Source of the DNA: Micromonospora sp. C28SCA-DRY-2
GTDB taxonomy: Bacteria; Actinomycetota; Actinomycetes; Mycobacteriales; Micromonosporaceae
Reading direction: 5' to 3'
Length of the DNA stretch: 64,000 bases
Assembly (NCBI RefSeq): GCF_030519475.1
Contig: NZ_JAUMKD010000009.1
Span: forward strand, 62,001-126,000
A model generated the notes under the pieces. That model did no database searches. It was not told where the DNA came from and worked only from the letters and a program-made list of their open reading frames with translations. Each line of letters starts with the position of its first letter. Position 1 is the stretch's first letter. Below, in pieces: positions 53,849-61,693 of this stretch. A program made the translations under genes and the position numbers.

Positions 53849-54298
53849 TCACGCTAATTGCGGCTCGCGGGCCGGCGCTTCTCGATTCCTGACCGGTCTG
53901 GTCACGTGTTTCGCCACGCACGGCGGCATCCCCGCCGTGGCCCGGGCCGCCCGCACCCGGTAGACGCTGGGCGGCACGCCGACCAGCTCGGTGAACCGGG
54001 TGCTGAAGGTGCCCAGCGACGAGCAGCCGACGGCGAAGCAGATCTCGGTGACGCTGAGGTCACCGCGGCGCAGCAGCGCCATCGCCCGCTCGATGCGCCG
54101 GGTCATGAGATAGCTGTACGGCGACTCGCCGTACGCGAGCCGGAACTGGCGGCTGAGGTGCCCGGCGGACATGTTGACGCCGCGGGCGAGCGCGCCGACG
54201 TCCAGCGGCTGCGCGTACTCCCGGTCGATCCGGTCGCGGACGCGGCGCAGCCGTGCCAGGTCACGCAGGTGCTGCTCCCGGTCGGCCTTGCTGGTCAC
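53849..54298 (-). CDS. AraC family transcriptional regulator
   Basis: A 149-residue protein made almost only of an AraC double HTH (about 15-115; LDVGALARGVNMSAGHLSRQF, SVTEICFAVGCSSLGTFSTRF, GVPPSVYR). There is no ligand domain before the HTH; a basic tail follows. First gene of the operon with the VOC and UvrA2 genes, and probably its activator. Confidence 0.92.
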   Translation of the reverse strand: MTSKADREQHLRDLARLRRVRDRIDREYAQPLDVGALARGVNMSAGHLSRQFRLAYGESPYSYLMTRRIERAMALLRRGDLSVTEICFAVGCSSLGTFSTRFTELVGVPPSVYRVRAARATAGMPPCVAKHVTRPVRNREAPAREPQLA

Positions 54299-54355
54299 CT
54301 GGGAAATCGTGCCACGTCACGGCCGGAGTTGCGAGGCTGGCCACGCGGCCCGCCG

Positions 54356-55543
54356 CTACCGCCGCGCCGCCGGGCGGGCGCCCCGGGCGCCCCGGGCGCG
54401 CTGGTCGAGCCCGGAGAGGCGCAGCGCGACCCGGTGCCGGGCCGGCGGCAGCACCGAGATCAGCCGGAACAGCAGGTTCCGGGCTGGCCGGCGGGACGGC
54501 GGCAGGGTGGCCAGCCGGGTCAGCCGGTCGGCGAAACCCACCACCGCCTCGGCCATCGGCCGGCGCCGGGCCGCGTACCCGTCGAGCAGCGTCTCGGGGC
54601 CACCCGCCAGCACGTCGGCGAGGGTGCCGCCGAGGTCGACCGCGTCCACGATGCCGAGGTTCATCCCCTGCCCGCCGGCCGGGCTGTGCACGTGCCCGGC
54701 GTCGCCGGCGAGCAGCACCGGACCGGCCCGGAAGGTGTCGGCGATCCGGTGGTGCAGCCGGAACCGGGAACTCCAGAGCACCTCCGCCACCCGGTCCGGT
54801 CGCCGGGCCGGCCCCCGCTCGTCCAGCAGCGCCTGGAAGTACCCGGCGTCGGGGTCGGCGGGCGCCTCGTCCACCGCGGCGACCAGCCGGACCACCCCGT
54901 CCGGCAGCGGCGCCCAGACCAGCGGGCCGGAGCGGGCGAGGAAGAGGGACACCTGGTCGCGCGGCAGCGCGCTGGTCACCCGGACGTCGGCCAGGGCGAA
55001 CGACTCCGCGCCGGTCTCCGGCCCGGAGAAGCCGATGCCGGCCTGCTCCCGTACGAGGCTGCGCATGCCGTCCGCGCCGACCAGGTAGCGGGCCCGCACG
55101 CTCGGCGCGCCCTCGAAGGTGACCGTCGCGCCGCCCGCGTCGACCGCCAGCCCGGTCACCCGGTAGGGCCGCAGCACGGTCACGCCGAGCGCGGCGAGCT
55201 GCCCGGTGAGCACCTCCTCGGTGACCGACTGGGAGACCAGCAGCGCGTAGGCGTGCGGCGACGGCAGGGTGCGGAACGGCACGGTGAGCAGCACCCGGTC
55301 GCGGTCGCGCACGGTGAACCCCGGCGACCGCAGCCCGCGCGCGACCAGCGGGGCGGCGGCCCCGATCCGGTCCAGCTCCTCCAGCGTGTACGCGTGCACG
55401 ACGGCCGCCCGGGAGGTGACCGGCGGTCGCTCCAGCCGGTCGACGACGGTCACCGGGACCCCGCGCCGGGCCAGCGTGAGCGCGGCGGTCAACCCGGTCG
55501 GACCGGCCCCCACCACCAGGACGTCCGTGCTCGTGGGCAGCAT
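54356..55543 (-). CDS. FAD-dependent aromatic monooxygenase-like flavoprotein
   Basis: A 395-residue PHBH-fold flavoprotein: VLVVGAGPTGLTAALTLARRG (GxGxxG; 8-28), YLVGADGMRSLVREQAG (DG motif) and VLLAGDAGHVHSPAGGQGMN (GD motif binding FAD). Such enzymes hydroxylate aromatic substrates, including tetracycline-type antibiotics or rifamycins. The GGAGG site precedes ATG 55543. It is divergent from a TetR gene with three shared operators, so it is likely induced by its substrate. Confidence 0.92.
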   Translation of the reverse strand: MLPTSTDVLVVGAGPTGLTAALTLARRGVPVTVVDRLERPPVTSRAAVVHAYTLEELDRIGAAAPLVARGLRSPGFTVRDRDRVLLTVPFRTLPSPHAYALLVSQSVTEEVLTGQLAALGVTVLRPYRVTGLAVDAGGATVTFEGAPSVRARYLVGADGMRSLVREQAGIGFSGPETGAESFALADVRVTSALPRDQVSLFLARSGPLVWAPLPDGVVRLVAAVDEAPADPDAGYFQALLDERGPARRPDRVAEVLWSSRFRLHHRIADTFRAGPVLLAGDAGHVHSPAGGQGMNLGIVDAVDLGGTLADVLAGGPETLLDGYAARRRPMAEAVVGFADRLTRLATLPPSRRPARNLLFRLISVLPPARHRVALRLSGLDQRARGARGARPAARR

Positions 55544-55567
55544 GACCGCACCTCCGTCACCATCGAT

Positions 55568-55640
55568 GCCAACGCTCGTTGGCCAACGTCTGTTGGCATC
55601 ACGGTAGGCCCCCGTCGATGGAGTGTCAACAAGCGTTGGC
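55568..55640. promoter_or_regulatory. Three TetR-type operators, consensus GCCAAC-n4-GTTGGC
   Basis: Box A GCCAAC-GCTC-GTTGGC (55568-55583), box B GCCAAC-GTCT-GTTGGC (55582-55597, sharing two bases with A) and box C GTCAAC-AAGC-GTTGGC (55625-55640). They lie between the divergent flavoprotein and tetR starts, box C 14 bp before the tetR ATG. Confidence 0.8.
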
Positions 55641-55654
55641 ATACGGTGGTGGGC

Positions 55655-56233
55655 ATGACCGAGGCAGCACCCACCCGCCCCCGCCGGTCCGACGCCACCC
55701 GGGCGGCGATCCTGCGTGCCGCCCGGGAACGGTTCGCCGCCGAGGGCTACGACCGGGCCACCATCCGGGCCATCGCTGCCGACGCGCGGATCGACCCGTC
55801 GATGGTGATGCGCTACTACGGCAGCAAGGAGGGCCTGTTCGCGGCGGCGGCGGAGTTCGACCTGCGGCTGCCCGACCTGACCGAGGTGCCGCCCGGCAAC
55901 CTCGGCGAGGTGCTGGTCCGGCACTTCCTCAACCGCTGGGAGGGCGACGAGACGCTCGCCGCCCTGCTCCGGGCCGCCAGCACCAACCCCGGCGCGGCCG
56001 AGCGGATGCGCGGGGTCTTCGCCGACCAGCTCACCACGGCGGTGGCCAGCTTCGGCACCGACCCGGCGAGCACCGGGAAGCGGGCCGGCCTGGTCGCCAG
56101 CCAGATCCTCGGCCTCGCCTTCACCCGCTACATCGTCCGGCTGCCGCCGGTCGTGGCGATGACGCCGGAGGAGCTGGTCGGCTGGGTCGCCCCCACCCTC
56201 CAGCGCTACCTGACCGGCCAGCCCGCGAACTGA
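55655..56233 (+). CDS. TetR family transcriptional regulator
   Basis: A 192-residue TetR: ATRAAILRAARERFAAEGYDRATIRAIAAD (HTH region split as AAILRAARERFAAEGYD and ATIRAIAADARIDPSMVMRY), YYGSKEGLF and a TetR_C_33-like ligand domain (LLRAASTNPGAAERMRGVF). It probably represses itself and the divergent flavoprotein through the triple operator. Confidence 0.94.
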   Translation: MTEAAPTRPRRSDATRAAILRAARERFAAEGYDRATIRAIAADARIDPSMVMRYYGSKEGLFAAAAEFDLRLPDLTEVPPGNLGEVLVRHFLNRWEGDETLAALLRAASTNPGAAERMRGVFADQLTTAVASFGTDPASTGKRAGLVASQILGLAFTRYIVRLPPVVAMTPEELVGWVAPTLQRYLTGQPAN

Positions 56234-56236
56234 CCC

Positions 56237-56261
56237 AACCTTTCCCCGGCGCCGAGCGTCT
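56237..56261 (+). promoter_or_regulatory. ECF-type promoter upstream of the second sigma gene
   Basis: AACC (56237-56240), 16 bases, then CGTCT (56257-56261). This AACC-N16-CGTCT layout fits the known ECF sigma -35/-10 pattern. It starts 4 nt after the tetR stop and lies 41 bp before the sigma ATG, so the sigma factor may drive its own gene. Confidence 0.5.
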
Positions 56262-56301
56262 GTCAGGTGACGGGGACGGCGACGGCCGGGAGCGAGGGCG
56301 G

Positions 56302-56829
56302 ATGGCACCGGTGAGCAACGACGGGCGCGACGGTTACGTGGCGTTCGTCGAGAGCCACCAGCACCGGCTGCTGCGCGCCGCGTACCTGATCTGCGGCAAC
56401 CGGCACCAGGCCGAGGACCTGCTCCAGGACGCGCTGCTCAAGCTCGCCCTGCGCTGGCCGGCGGTGCGCGACGGCGACCCGGCCGCCTACGTGCGGGCGA
56501 TCCTCTACCGGGACGCGGTCTCCTGGTGGCGGCGGCGCCGGCGGGAGTGGCTGTCGGCGTACCCGCCGGAGCAGGCGGCCCGGGACCGGGACGGCGAGCT
56601 GCGCCTCGCCCTGCACGCCGCCCTCGGCCAGCTTCCGCCCCGGCAGCGCGCGGTGCTGGTGCTGCGCTACTTCGAGGACCTGACCGAGACGGCCACCGCC
56701 GAGGCGCTCGGGGTCACCGTCGGCACCGTGAAGAGCCAGTGCCACGCGGCCCTGCGCCGGCTCCGCGAGGTGGCCCCCGAGCTGGGCCGCGACGACGGCC
56801 TGCCCAGCGGGATGGAGGTGAAGCCGTGA
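56302..56829 (+). CDS. SigE-family RNA polymerase sigma factor
   Basis: A 175-residue sigma factor: FVESHQHRLLRAAYLICGN, EDLLQDALLKLALRWPAV in region 2; LGQLPPRQRAVLVLRYFEDL, TAEALGVTVGTVKSQCHAAL in region 4. Same family as the gene at 41111. Its stop overlaps the next gene's GTG, and an ECF-like promoter lies upstream. Confidence 0.93.
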   Translation: MAPVSNDGRDGYVAFVESHQHRLLRAAYLICGNRHQAEDLLQDALLKLALRWPAVRDGDPAAYVRAILYRDAVSWWRRRRREWLSAYPPEQAARDRDGELRLALHAALGQLPPRQRAVLVLRYFEDLTETATAEALGVTVGTVKSQCHAALRRLREVAPELGRDDGLPSGMEVKP

Positions 56830-58007
56830 GGGAAGAGGAACTGACCCGGCTGCTGACCGTGGCCGCCGAGGACGTCCGGCCGGCGCACCCCGCGTCCGCC
56901 GGCTGGGAGCGGGCCCGTCGGGTCCGGCGTAACCGCCGGGCCGCCGGCGCCGCCGCCGTGGCGGTCGTCCTGCTCACCGGCGGTACGGCACTGGCCCTGC
57001 GCCCCGCCGACCCGCCGGCGCCGATCGCGCCCGCCACGCCGACCGTACGGCCGGTGCCGAGCGCGTCGCCGGTGCAGCGACCGCCGGAGCGGCTGAGCTA
57101 TCCCGGCGACCCGCTCGGTCGCCTCGCCGACCCGGTGGCCGCGCCGCTCTCCACCCGCCCGGTCCGCCGGGCGCTGGCGCTCTACCAGCCGGTCGACCCG
57201 GCGACCGGCGTCGAGGGGCGGATCCGGGTGCTCGGCGACGACGGCGTGGTACGGGACCTCGACGTGTTCACCCCGGCCCGGACCCGCGACGCGGAGGGCA
57301 ACGAGGCGGTGCCGCTGAAGACCGGCAGCCTCGCCCCGGACGGGCGGCTGGCCGCCTTCGCCCAGACCGACGTGGTCGTCGTGGTCGACCTGACCACCGC
57401 CACGGTCAGCCGCTACCCGCTGAAGGGCTACCTGGAGCACGTCCTCTGGGCCGGCGACCGGCTCCTCGTCGGCGACGACGCCGCCACGTACGAGGTGGAC
57501 CGGGGCAGCGGGACCACCCGGAAGCTGCGGGCGTACCCCTGGGACCTGGTCGCCCCCGACCCCGCGCACGTGACGGACGGCCTGCTGGAGGTGGGTGGCG
57601 CCGTGGCGAGCCTGCGGGTGCGGCAGTGGAGCGGCGACGAGACCACGCGCGGCGACACCCGGCTCGACCTGCGCGCGCTGCCCAGCGGCAATGGGGTCGA
57701 CGAGTTCTACGGGCGGGGCTGGCAGCACGGCGACCTGGTGGCCCGGGCCGGCTGGCTCACCACCGCCCAGTTCCAGGGGGTCGAGGGGGTGGTGGTGCTG
57801 AACGCCCGGACCGGCGTGGTGACCCGCCTGCTCGACCTGGGCCGGGACCGCTGGAAGGGCTGCTGCGAGGTGCTCGGCTGGGACGCCGGCGGCGCGGTGC
57901 TGCTGCGCCACGACCCGGGCGGGCTGCTGCGCTGGCAGCCGGAGACCGGGGAGATCACCGGCGTGCTGCGCGACCTGTACGGCGAGGTCTCCCTCGCCGC
58001 CGGCTGA
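56826..58007 (+). CDS. Membrane-anchored protein with WD40/YVTN-like outer domain, sigma partner
   Basis: A 393-residue protein: about 42 cytoplasmic residues (EEELTRLLTVAAEDVRP), a membrane helix (about 43-60; AAGAAAVAVVLLTGGTALAL), a Pro-rich stalk and an outer beta-rich domain (SLAPDGRLAAFAQTD, VVVVVDLTTATVSRYPL, GVEGVVVLNARTGVVTRL), resembling a propeller. GTG overlaps the sigma stop. The layout matches the partner of the first SigE-family gene, so a sensor/anti-sigma role is plausible. Confidence 0.78.
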   Translation: MREEELTRLLTVAAEDVRPAHPASAGWERARRVRRNRRAAGAAAVAVVLLTGGTALALRPADPPAPIAPATPTVRPVPSASPVQRPPERLSYPGDPLGRLADPVAAPLSTRPVRRALALYQPVDPATGVEGRIRVLGDDGVVRDLDVFTPARTRDAEGNEAVPLKTGSLAPDGRLAAFAQTDVVVVVDLTTATVSRYPLKGYLEHVLWAGDRLLVGDDAATYEVDRGSGTTRKLRAYPWDLVAPDPAHVTDGLLEVGGAVASLRVRQWSGDETTRGDTRLDLRALPSGNGVDEFYGRGWQHGDLVARAGWLTTAQFQGVEGVVVLNARTGVVTRLLDLGRDRWKGCCEVLGWDAGGAVLLRHDPGGLLRWQPETGEITGVLRDLYGEVSLAAG

Positions 58008-58022
58008 GCCCAGCCGCCCCGC

Positions 58023-58925
58023 TCAGCTCGCCAGCCCGCCGGGCTGGTCGCCCTTGACGACGGGGGCACGCACCAGGTTGCCCCACTCGGTCCACGAGCC
58101 GTCGTAGTTGCGCACCTGCGGGTAGCCGAGCAGGTGGCGCAGCACGAACCAGGTGTGGCTGGACCGCTCGCCGATCCGGCAGTACGCGACGATGTCGTCG
58201 GCCGGGCTCAGCCCGAGCTGGTCGGCGTAGATGGCCTTCAGCTCGTCGGGCGACTTGAAGGTGCCGTCGTCGTTGGCCGCGGACTTCCACGGCTTGTTGA
58301 CCGCGCCGGGGATGTGCCCGCCGCGCAGCGCGCCCTCCTGCGGGTAGTCCGGCATGTGCAGCATCTCGCCGGTGTACTCGCCGGGCGAGCGGACGTCGAC
58401 CAGCGGCCGGCCGGCCGCCACGTGCGCCATCACCTGCTCGCGGTAGGCCCGGATCGGCGCGTCGTCGCGCTGCGGCACCGGGTAGTCGGCGCGCGGCCGG
58501 GTCACCTTGTCGCGGGTCAGCTCCCGCCCCTCGGCGATCCACTTCTGCCGGCCGCCGTCGAGCAGCCGCACGTCCGGGTGGCCGAAGAGGGAGAACACCC
58601 AGAGGGCGTACGCGGCCCACCAGTTGAAGTTGTCGCCGTAGAAGACGACAGTGTCCTCCCGGCCGATGCCCTTGGCGGCGCAGAGTTCGGCGAAACTCTT
58701 CGCGTCGAGGTAGTCGCGGGTCACCTGGTCGTTCAGCTCCAGGTGCCAGTCAATCTTCACGGCGCCGGGAATGTGGCCGGTGTCGTAGAGCAGCACGTCC
58801 TCGTCGCACTCGACCACGACGAGGCCCTCGTCGCCCAGGTGCTCGGCCAGCCAGCCGGTGGTGACCAGCCGCTGCGGGTCCGCGTAGGACTGAAGTCGGG
58901 GATCGGGATCGCTCGGCACAGACAT
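58023..58925 (-). CDS. sseA: Thiosulfate/3-mercaptopyruvate sulfurtransferase (two-domain rhodanese)
   Basis: A 300-residue tandem rhodanese: first domain VVECDEDVLLYDTGHIPGAV (inactive), second with DVRSPGEYTGE, GHIPGAVNKPW and the active-site Cys in AYCRIGERSSHTW (CRIGER loop, typical of thiosulfate sulfurtransferase). It transfers sulfane sulfur to cyanide or thiol acceptors. In mycobacteria sseA has a neighbouring small partner gene that is absent here. ATG 58925 has GGGGAT upstream. Confidence 0.93.
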   Translation of the reverse strand: MSVPSDPDPRLQSYADPQRLVTTGWLAEHLGDEGLVVVECDEDVLLYDTGHIPGAVKIDWHLELNDQVTRDYLDAKSFAELCAAKGIGREDTVVFYGDNFNWWAAYALWVFSLFGHPDVRLLDGGRQKWIAEGRELTRDKVTRPRADYPVPQRDDAPIRAYREQVMAHVAAGRPLVDVRSPGEYTGEMLHMPDYPQEGALRGGHIPGAVNKPWKSAANDDGTFKSPDELKAIYADQLGLSPADDIVAYCRIGERSSHTWFVLRHLLGYPQVRNYDGSWTEWGNLVRAPVVKGDQPGGLAS

Positions 58926-59010
58926 GATCCCCAAGGTACGCCCGATCCCGCCCCGCCGAGCGGCCATCCCAGATCGAGTCCAGCAGATGTGGTGTGCTCC
59001 CCACCACTCC

Positions 59011-59084
59011 CGCGATCTTGCACCTGCTGCCCCGACAAGAGGGCCATATGACTACGAAACGAGGGCCGGAAGTGCAAGATCGCG
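59011..59084. repeat. Interspersed hairpin element, copy 3 (74 bp)
   Basis: CGCGATCTTGCA (59011-59022) and TGCAAGATCGCG (59073-59084) are perfect inverted repeats. GCCCCGACA and GGGCCGGAAG inside match copy 1 closely. The right flank is G-rich. It lies 18 bp past the stop of the SGNH hydrolase gene, so it could end its transcript. Confidence 0.9.
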
Positions 59085-59102
59085 GGGAAGGGTGGCGGAG
59101 GG

Positions 59103-59879
59103 CTAGTCCGTGATCGGGGTTAGGGAGGGGCGTTTGGCGGTGATGGTGTCGCCGGAGGAGCGGCCGGTCAGGCGGCGCTTGATCCAGGGGGCCAGGTGCT
59201 GGCCGGCCCAGCGCAGGTCGTCCGCGCGGGCGGCCAGCCACGGCTTGGGCAACGGGCGGTCGGGCACCAGCAGCCACTCGTCGTCGCAGCCGACGCCGAG
59301 CGCGCCCAACACCTGCGCGGCCACCCGCCGGTGCCCGGCCGGCGAGAGGTGCAGCCGGTCGGTGCTCCACAGCATCGGGTTGAGGTACGTGTCGTCGGCG
59401 TACAGGTCGACCAGGATCGCGCCGTGCCGCTCGGCGGTCTCGCCGACAGCCCGGTTGAGCAGTTCCACCCGGGGCGCCACGAGCCGCTGCCCGGGCAGCC
59501 GGGCCATCACGTCGGCGAACCGGAAGAGGATCACGTCGGCGCCCCCGGAGCGCAGCTCCCGCACCACGTCGTCGAAGCGGGCGACCAGGGCGTCCGGGTC
59601 GAAGGTACGGCGGAGCACGTCGTTGCCGCCGGCCGCGAAGCTGATCAGATCCGGCTTCATGGCGACCGCCTCGGGCACCTGGTTGGCCACCACGTCCGGG
59701 AAGAGCCGACCGCGGATGGCCAGGTTCGCGTACCGGAAGTCGGGGCCGGCCTCGGCGGCGAGCCGGGTGGCGACCAGGTCGGCCCAGCCCCGGTAGGTGC
59801 CGTCCGGATACGGGTCGTCCATCCCCTCGGTGAAGCTGTCCCCCACCGCCACGTAACTGCGCCAGCGCACGTCTGCCAC
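59103..59879 (-). CDS. SGNH/GDSL hydrolase
   Basis: A 258-residue esterase/lipase: block I VAVGDSFTEG (Ser nucleophile), block III-like AAGGNDVLRR (Gly/Asn oxyanion) and DRLHLSPAGHRR (Asp-His dyad). There is no signal peptide. Members are deacylases acting on sugars or lipids. GTG 59879 has GGAGGC upstream; a longer frame to 60017 is rejected because its start lacks a site and is arginine-rich. Confidence 0.92.
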   Translation of the reverse strand: MADVRWRSYVAVGDSFTEGMDDPYPDGTYRGWADLVATRLAAEAGPDFRYANLAIRGRLFPDVVANQVPEAVAMKPDLISFAAGGNDVLRRTFDPDALVARFDDVVRELRSGGADVILFRFADVMARLPGQRLVAPRVELLNRAVGETAERHGAILVDLYADDTYLNPMLWSTDRLHLSPAGHRRVAAQVLGALGVGCDDEWLLVPDRPLPKPWLAARADDLRWAGQHLAPWIKRRLTGRSSGDTITAKRPSLTPITD

Positions 59880-60013
59880 TCCGGCCTCCGGGTCCGATCC
59901 GCGTCGGTCGGTCAGTCTTCCACCGCCCGGGCGCCGTCGTGGGCCGGCCACCGGCTCGGTGTGGCGACCCCCACGCCGGACGAGGCACCGGCGGTGCCGG
60001 TGTCGACCCGGGC

Positions 60014-60037
60014 TCATCGCTCACCGCTCACCGCTCA
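60014..60037 (-). repeat. Heptad repeat placing TGA stops in all three frames
   Basis: The 7-base unit CTCACCG recurs so that TCA (TGA on the minus strand) occurs at 60014, 60021, 60028 and 60035, covering all three reading frames at the 3' end of the next gene. The last one is that gene's stop codon. Confidence 0.7.
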
Positions 60038-60415
60038 CCGCTCGCTGTCCGCCGGCTCGACCACCGGCCGCCGGTACGGCCCCCAGCCGACGAACCGCTC
60101 GAACAGCTCGCGCGGGGTGGGGCCGTCGTGCGGGTTCAGCCGGAACAGGTCGTGGGTCGCCTCGTGGTAGAGCCCGGAGAGGTAGACGGCCAGGTCGACG
60201 GGGTGGCCGTCGTACTCGACCCGGAGCAGCAGCCGCGCCTGCGCGCACGGCCAGGGCCGGCCACAGGCCCGGCACAGCCACATCGGGCGCAGCGGCAGGT
60301 GCGGCACCCGGTCCGCGGGGTAGGCCCGGGGCCGGTCGGCGTACGGGCCGAGGCGGGGCACGGGCAGCGGGCGCAGCCGCACCGGACGCCGATCGCCGTA
60401 CCGGCGGTTGTCCAC
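60035..60415 (-). CDS. Hypothetical protein with Cys-rich motif
   Basis: A 126-residue protein with a basic Arg/Pro-rich N-terminus and a CRACGRPWPC motif (about residue 60) that could bind zinc, then LLLRVEYDGHPVDLAVYLSG and a helical end. I know no function; related actinobacterial sequences stand next to XRE/DUF5753 genes. GTG 60415 has GAGGAGG 5 nt upstream. It is divergent from the XRE gene. Confidence 0.65.
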   Translation of the reverse strand: MDNRRYGDRRPVRLRPLPVPRLGPYADRPRAYPADRVPHLPLRPMWLCRACGRPWPCAQARLLLRVEYDGHPVDLAVYLSGLYHEATHDLFRLNPHDGPTPRELFERFVGWGPYRRPVVEPADSER

Positions 60416-60640
60416 GTCGACCTCCTCGGGTTGCCGGGGCCGGGGCCGCCCGGCACGGGGGAACCGGAGCGGCCCCGGCGCGGCCCACCCGCCACCGTTG
60501 GCGAGCGTGACCGCTGGTGACACTCTGCTGTGGCGGCCACTACTGTCGGAAGGCATCGACAGCGGGCGAGGCGAGGACGAAGCGACGCGCCGTCATTGCG
60601 TGACCCCCCGGGCAGGAGCCGGCGGATCTGTGGAGGAACT

Positions 60641-61444
60641 GTGGAAACCGAGCCGACCACCGAACTCATCCGCGCCCAACTGCGGCGACTGCGGTTGAAG
60701 GCCGAGCTGAGTCAGGAGGAGTTCGGGAAGCTCGTCCACTTCTCGGGCTCCCAGGTGTCCGCCGTCGAGCTTGGGCAACGCCCCCTCGACCGGTTCTTCC
60801 TCAAGCGCGCCGACGAGGTGCTGGCCACCGGCGGCCTGCTGATGTCGCTGCTCAAGCTTGCCGAGCGCGACGGCCAGCCGAGCTGGTTCCGCCCCTGGCT
60901 TGAGGCGGAGCGACGCGCGCAGCAGCTCCGGTGCTACCAGCCCAGCTTGGTTCCCGGGCTGCTTCAGACCGAGAACTATGCCCGCACCCTGATCCGCTGC
61001 GACGACGCGATCAGCGATGACGAGGTGGAGCGGCGGCTGGCTGTCCGCATGGATCGGAAGTCGGTGTTCCTTCGACCGGACCCACCCAAGTTCGTAGCGG
61101 TCATCGAAGAGTCGGTTCTCCGCCGCGCCGACGAGGGCTTTCGTGGGTTGATGGTCCAGCAGATCGACCACCTCGTCGAATGCGCGGAGAGTCCGCACAT
61201 CAGCGTCCATGTGATACCCGCTGAGGTCAGTGTGCATGTCGGGCTGGACGGGCCATTCGTGCTGGCCCGAGGTGACGACGGCGGATGGGTTGGTCACTTG
61301 GAGACACAGCTCGGTGGCGTGGTGGTCGACAGAGATGAGGATCTGTCTACTCTGTTGTCGAGGTGGGAGAGCGTCCGCAGTGAGGCATTGTCACGCCGGC
61401 AGTCGATCGAGCTGATGAAGGAAGTGATGACTTCGTGGAGTTGA
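60641..61444 (+). CDS. XRE-family regulator with DUF5753
   Basis: A 267-residue protein: helix-turn-helix at about 10-60 (LRRLRLKAELSQEEFGKLV, SQVSAVELGQRP), then DUF5753 (YQPSLVPGLLQTENYARTL, VIEESVLRRADEGF, HISVHVIPAEVSVHVGLDG). GTG 60641 has GGAGGA upstream. It is coupled to a DUF397 gene by a 10-nt overlap, like the module at 23947. Confidence 0.93.
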   Translation: METEPTTELIRAQLRRLRLKAELSQEEFGKLVHFSGSQVSAVELGQRPLDRFFLKRADEVLATGGLLMSLLKLAERDGQPSWFRPWLEAERRAQQLRCYQPSLVPGLLQTENYARTLIRCDDAISDDEVERRLAVRMDRKSVFLRPDPPKFVAVIEESVLRRADEGFRGLMVQQIDHLVECAESPHISVHVIPAEVSVHVGLDGPFVLARGDDGGWVGHLETQLGGVVVDRDEDLSTLLSRWESVRSEALSRRQSIELMKEVMTSWS

Positions 61445-61620
61445 TCGGCGCGACCTGGCGCAAGTCCACCCGCAGCGGCACGCAGGGTGAGTGCGTCGAG
61501 GTGGCCGACAACCTGCCGGGCGTCGTCCTCGTGCGGGACAGCAAGGATCCGTCCGGCCCGGTGCTCACCGTCGAGCCGCACAACTGGCGGGCGTTCGTCG
61601 ACTTCGCGCGGCGACGCTGA
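61435..61620 (+). CDS. DUF397 domain protein
   Basis: A 61-residue DUF397 protein: GATWRKSTRSGTQGECVEVA, VRDSKDPSGP, HNWRAFVDFA. GTG start at 61435 inside the XRE gene; overlap sequence GTGGAGTTGA. Partner of the upstream XRE regulator. Confidence 0.93.
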   Translation: MELIGATWRKSTRSGTQGECVEVADNLPGVVLVRDSKDPSGPVLTVEPHNWRAFVDFARRR

Positions 61621-61693
61621 GGCGTACGCCGGATCGGCGAGGTGGCGGCATCACCGCGCCGCCGACACCCCCACCTCGCCGACACGGAGTCGA

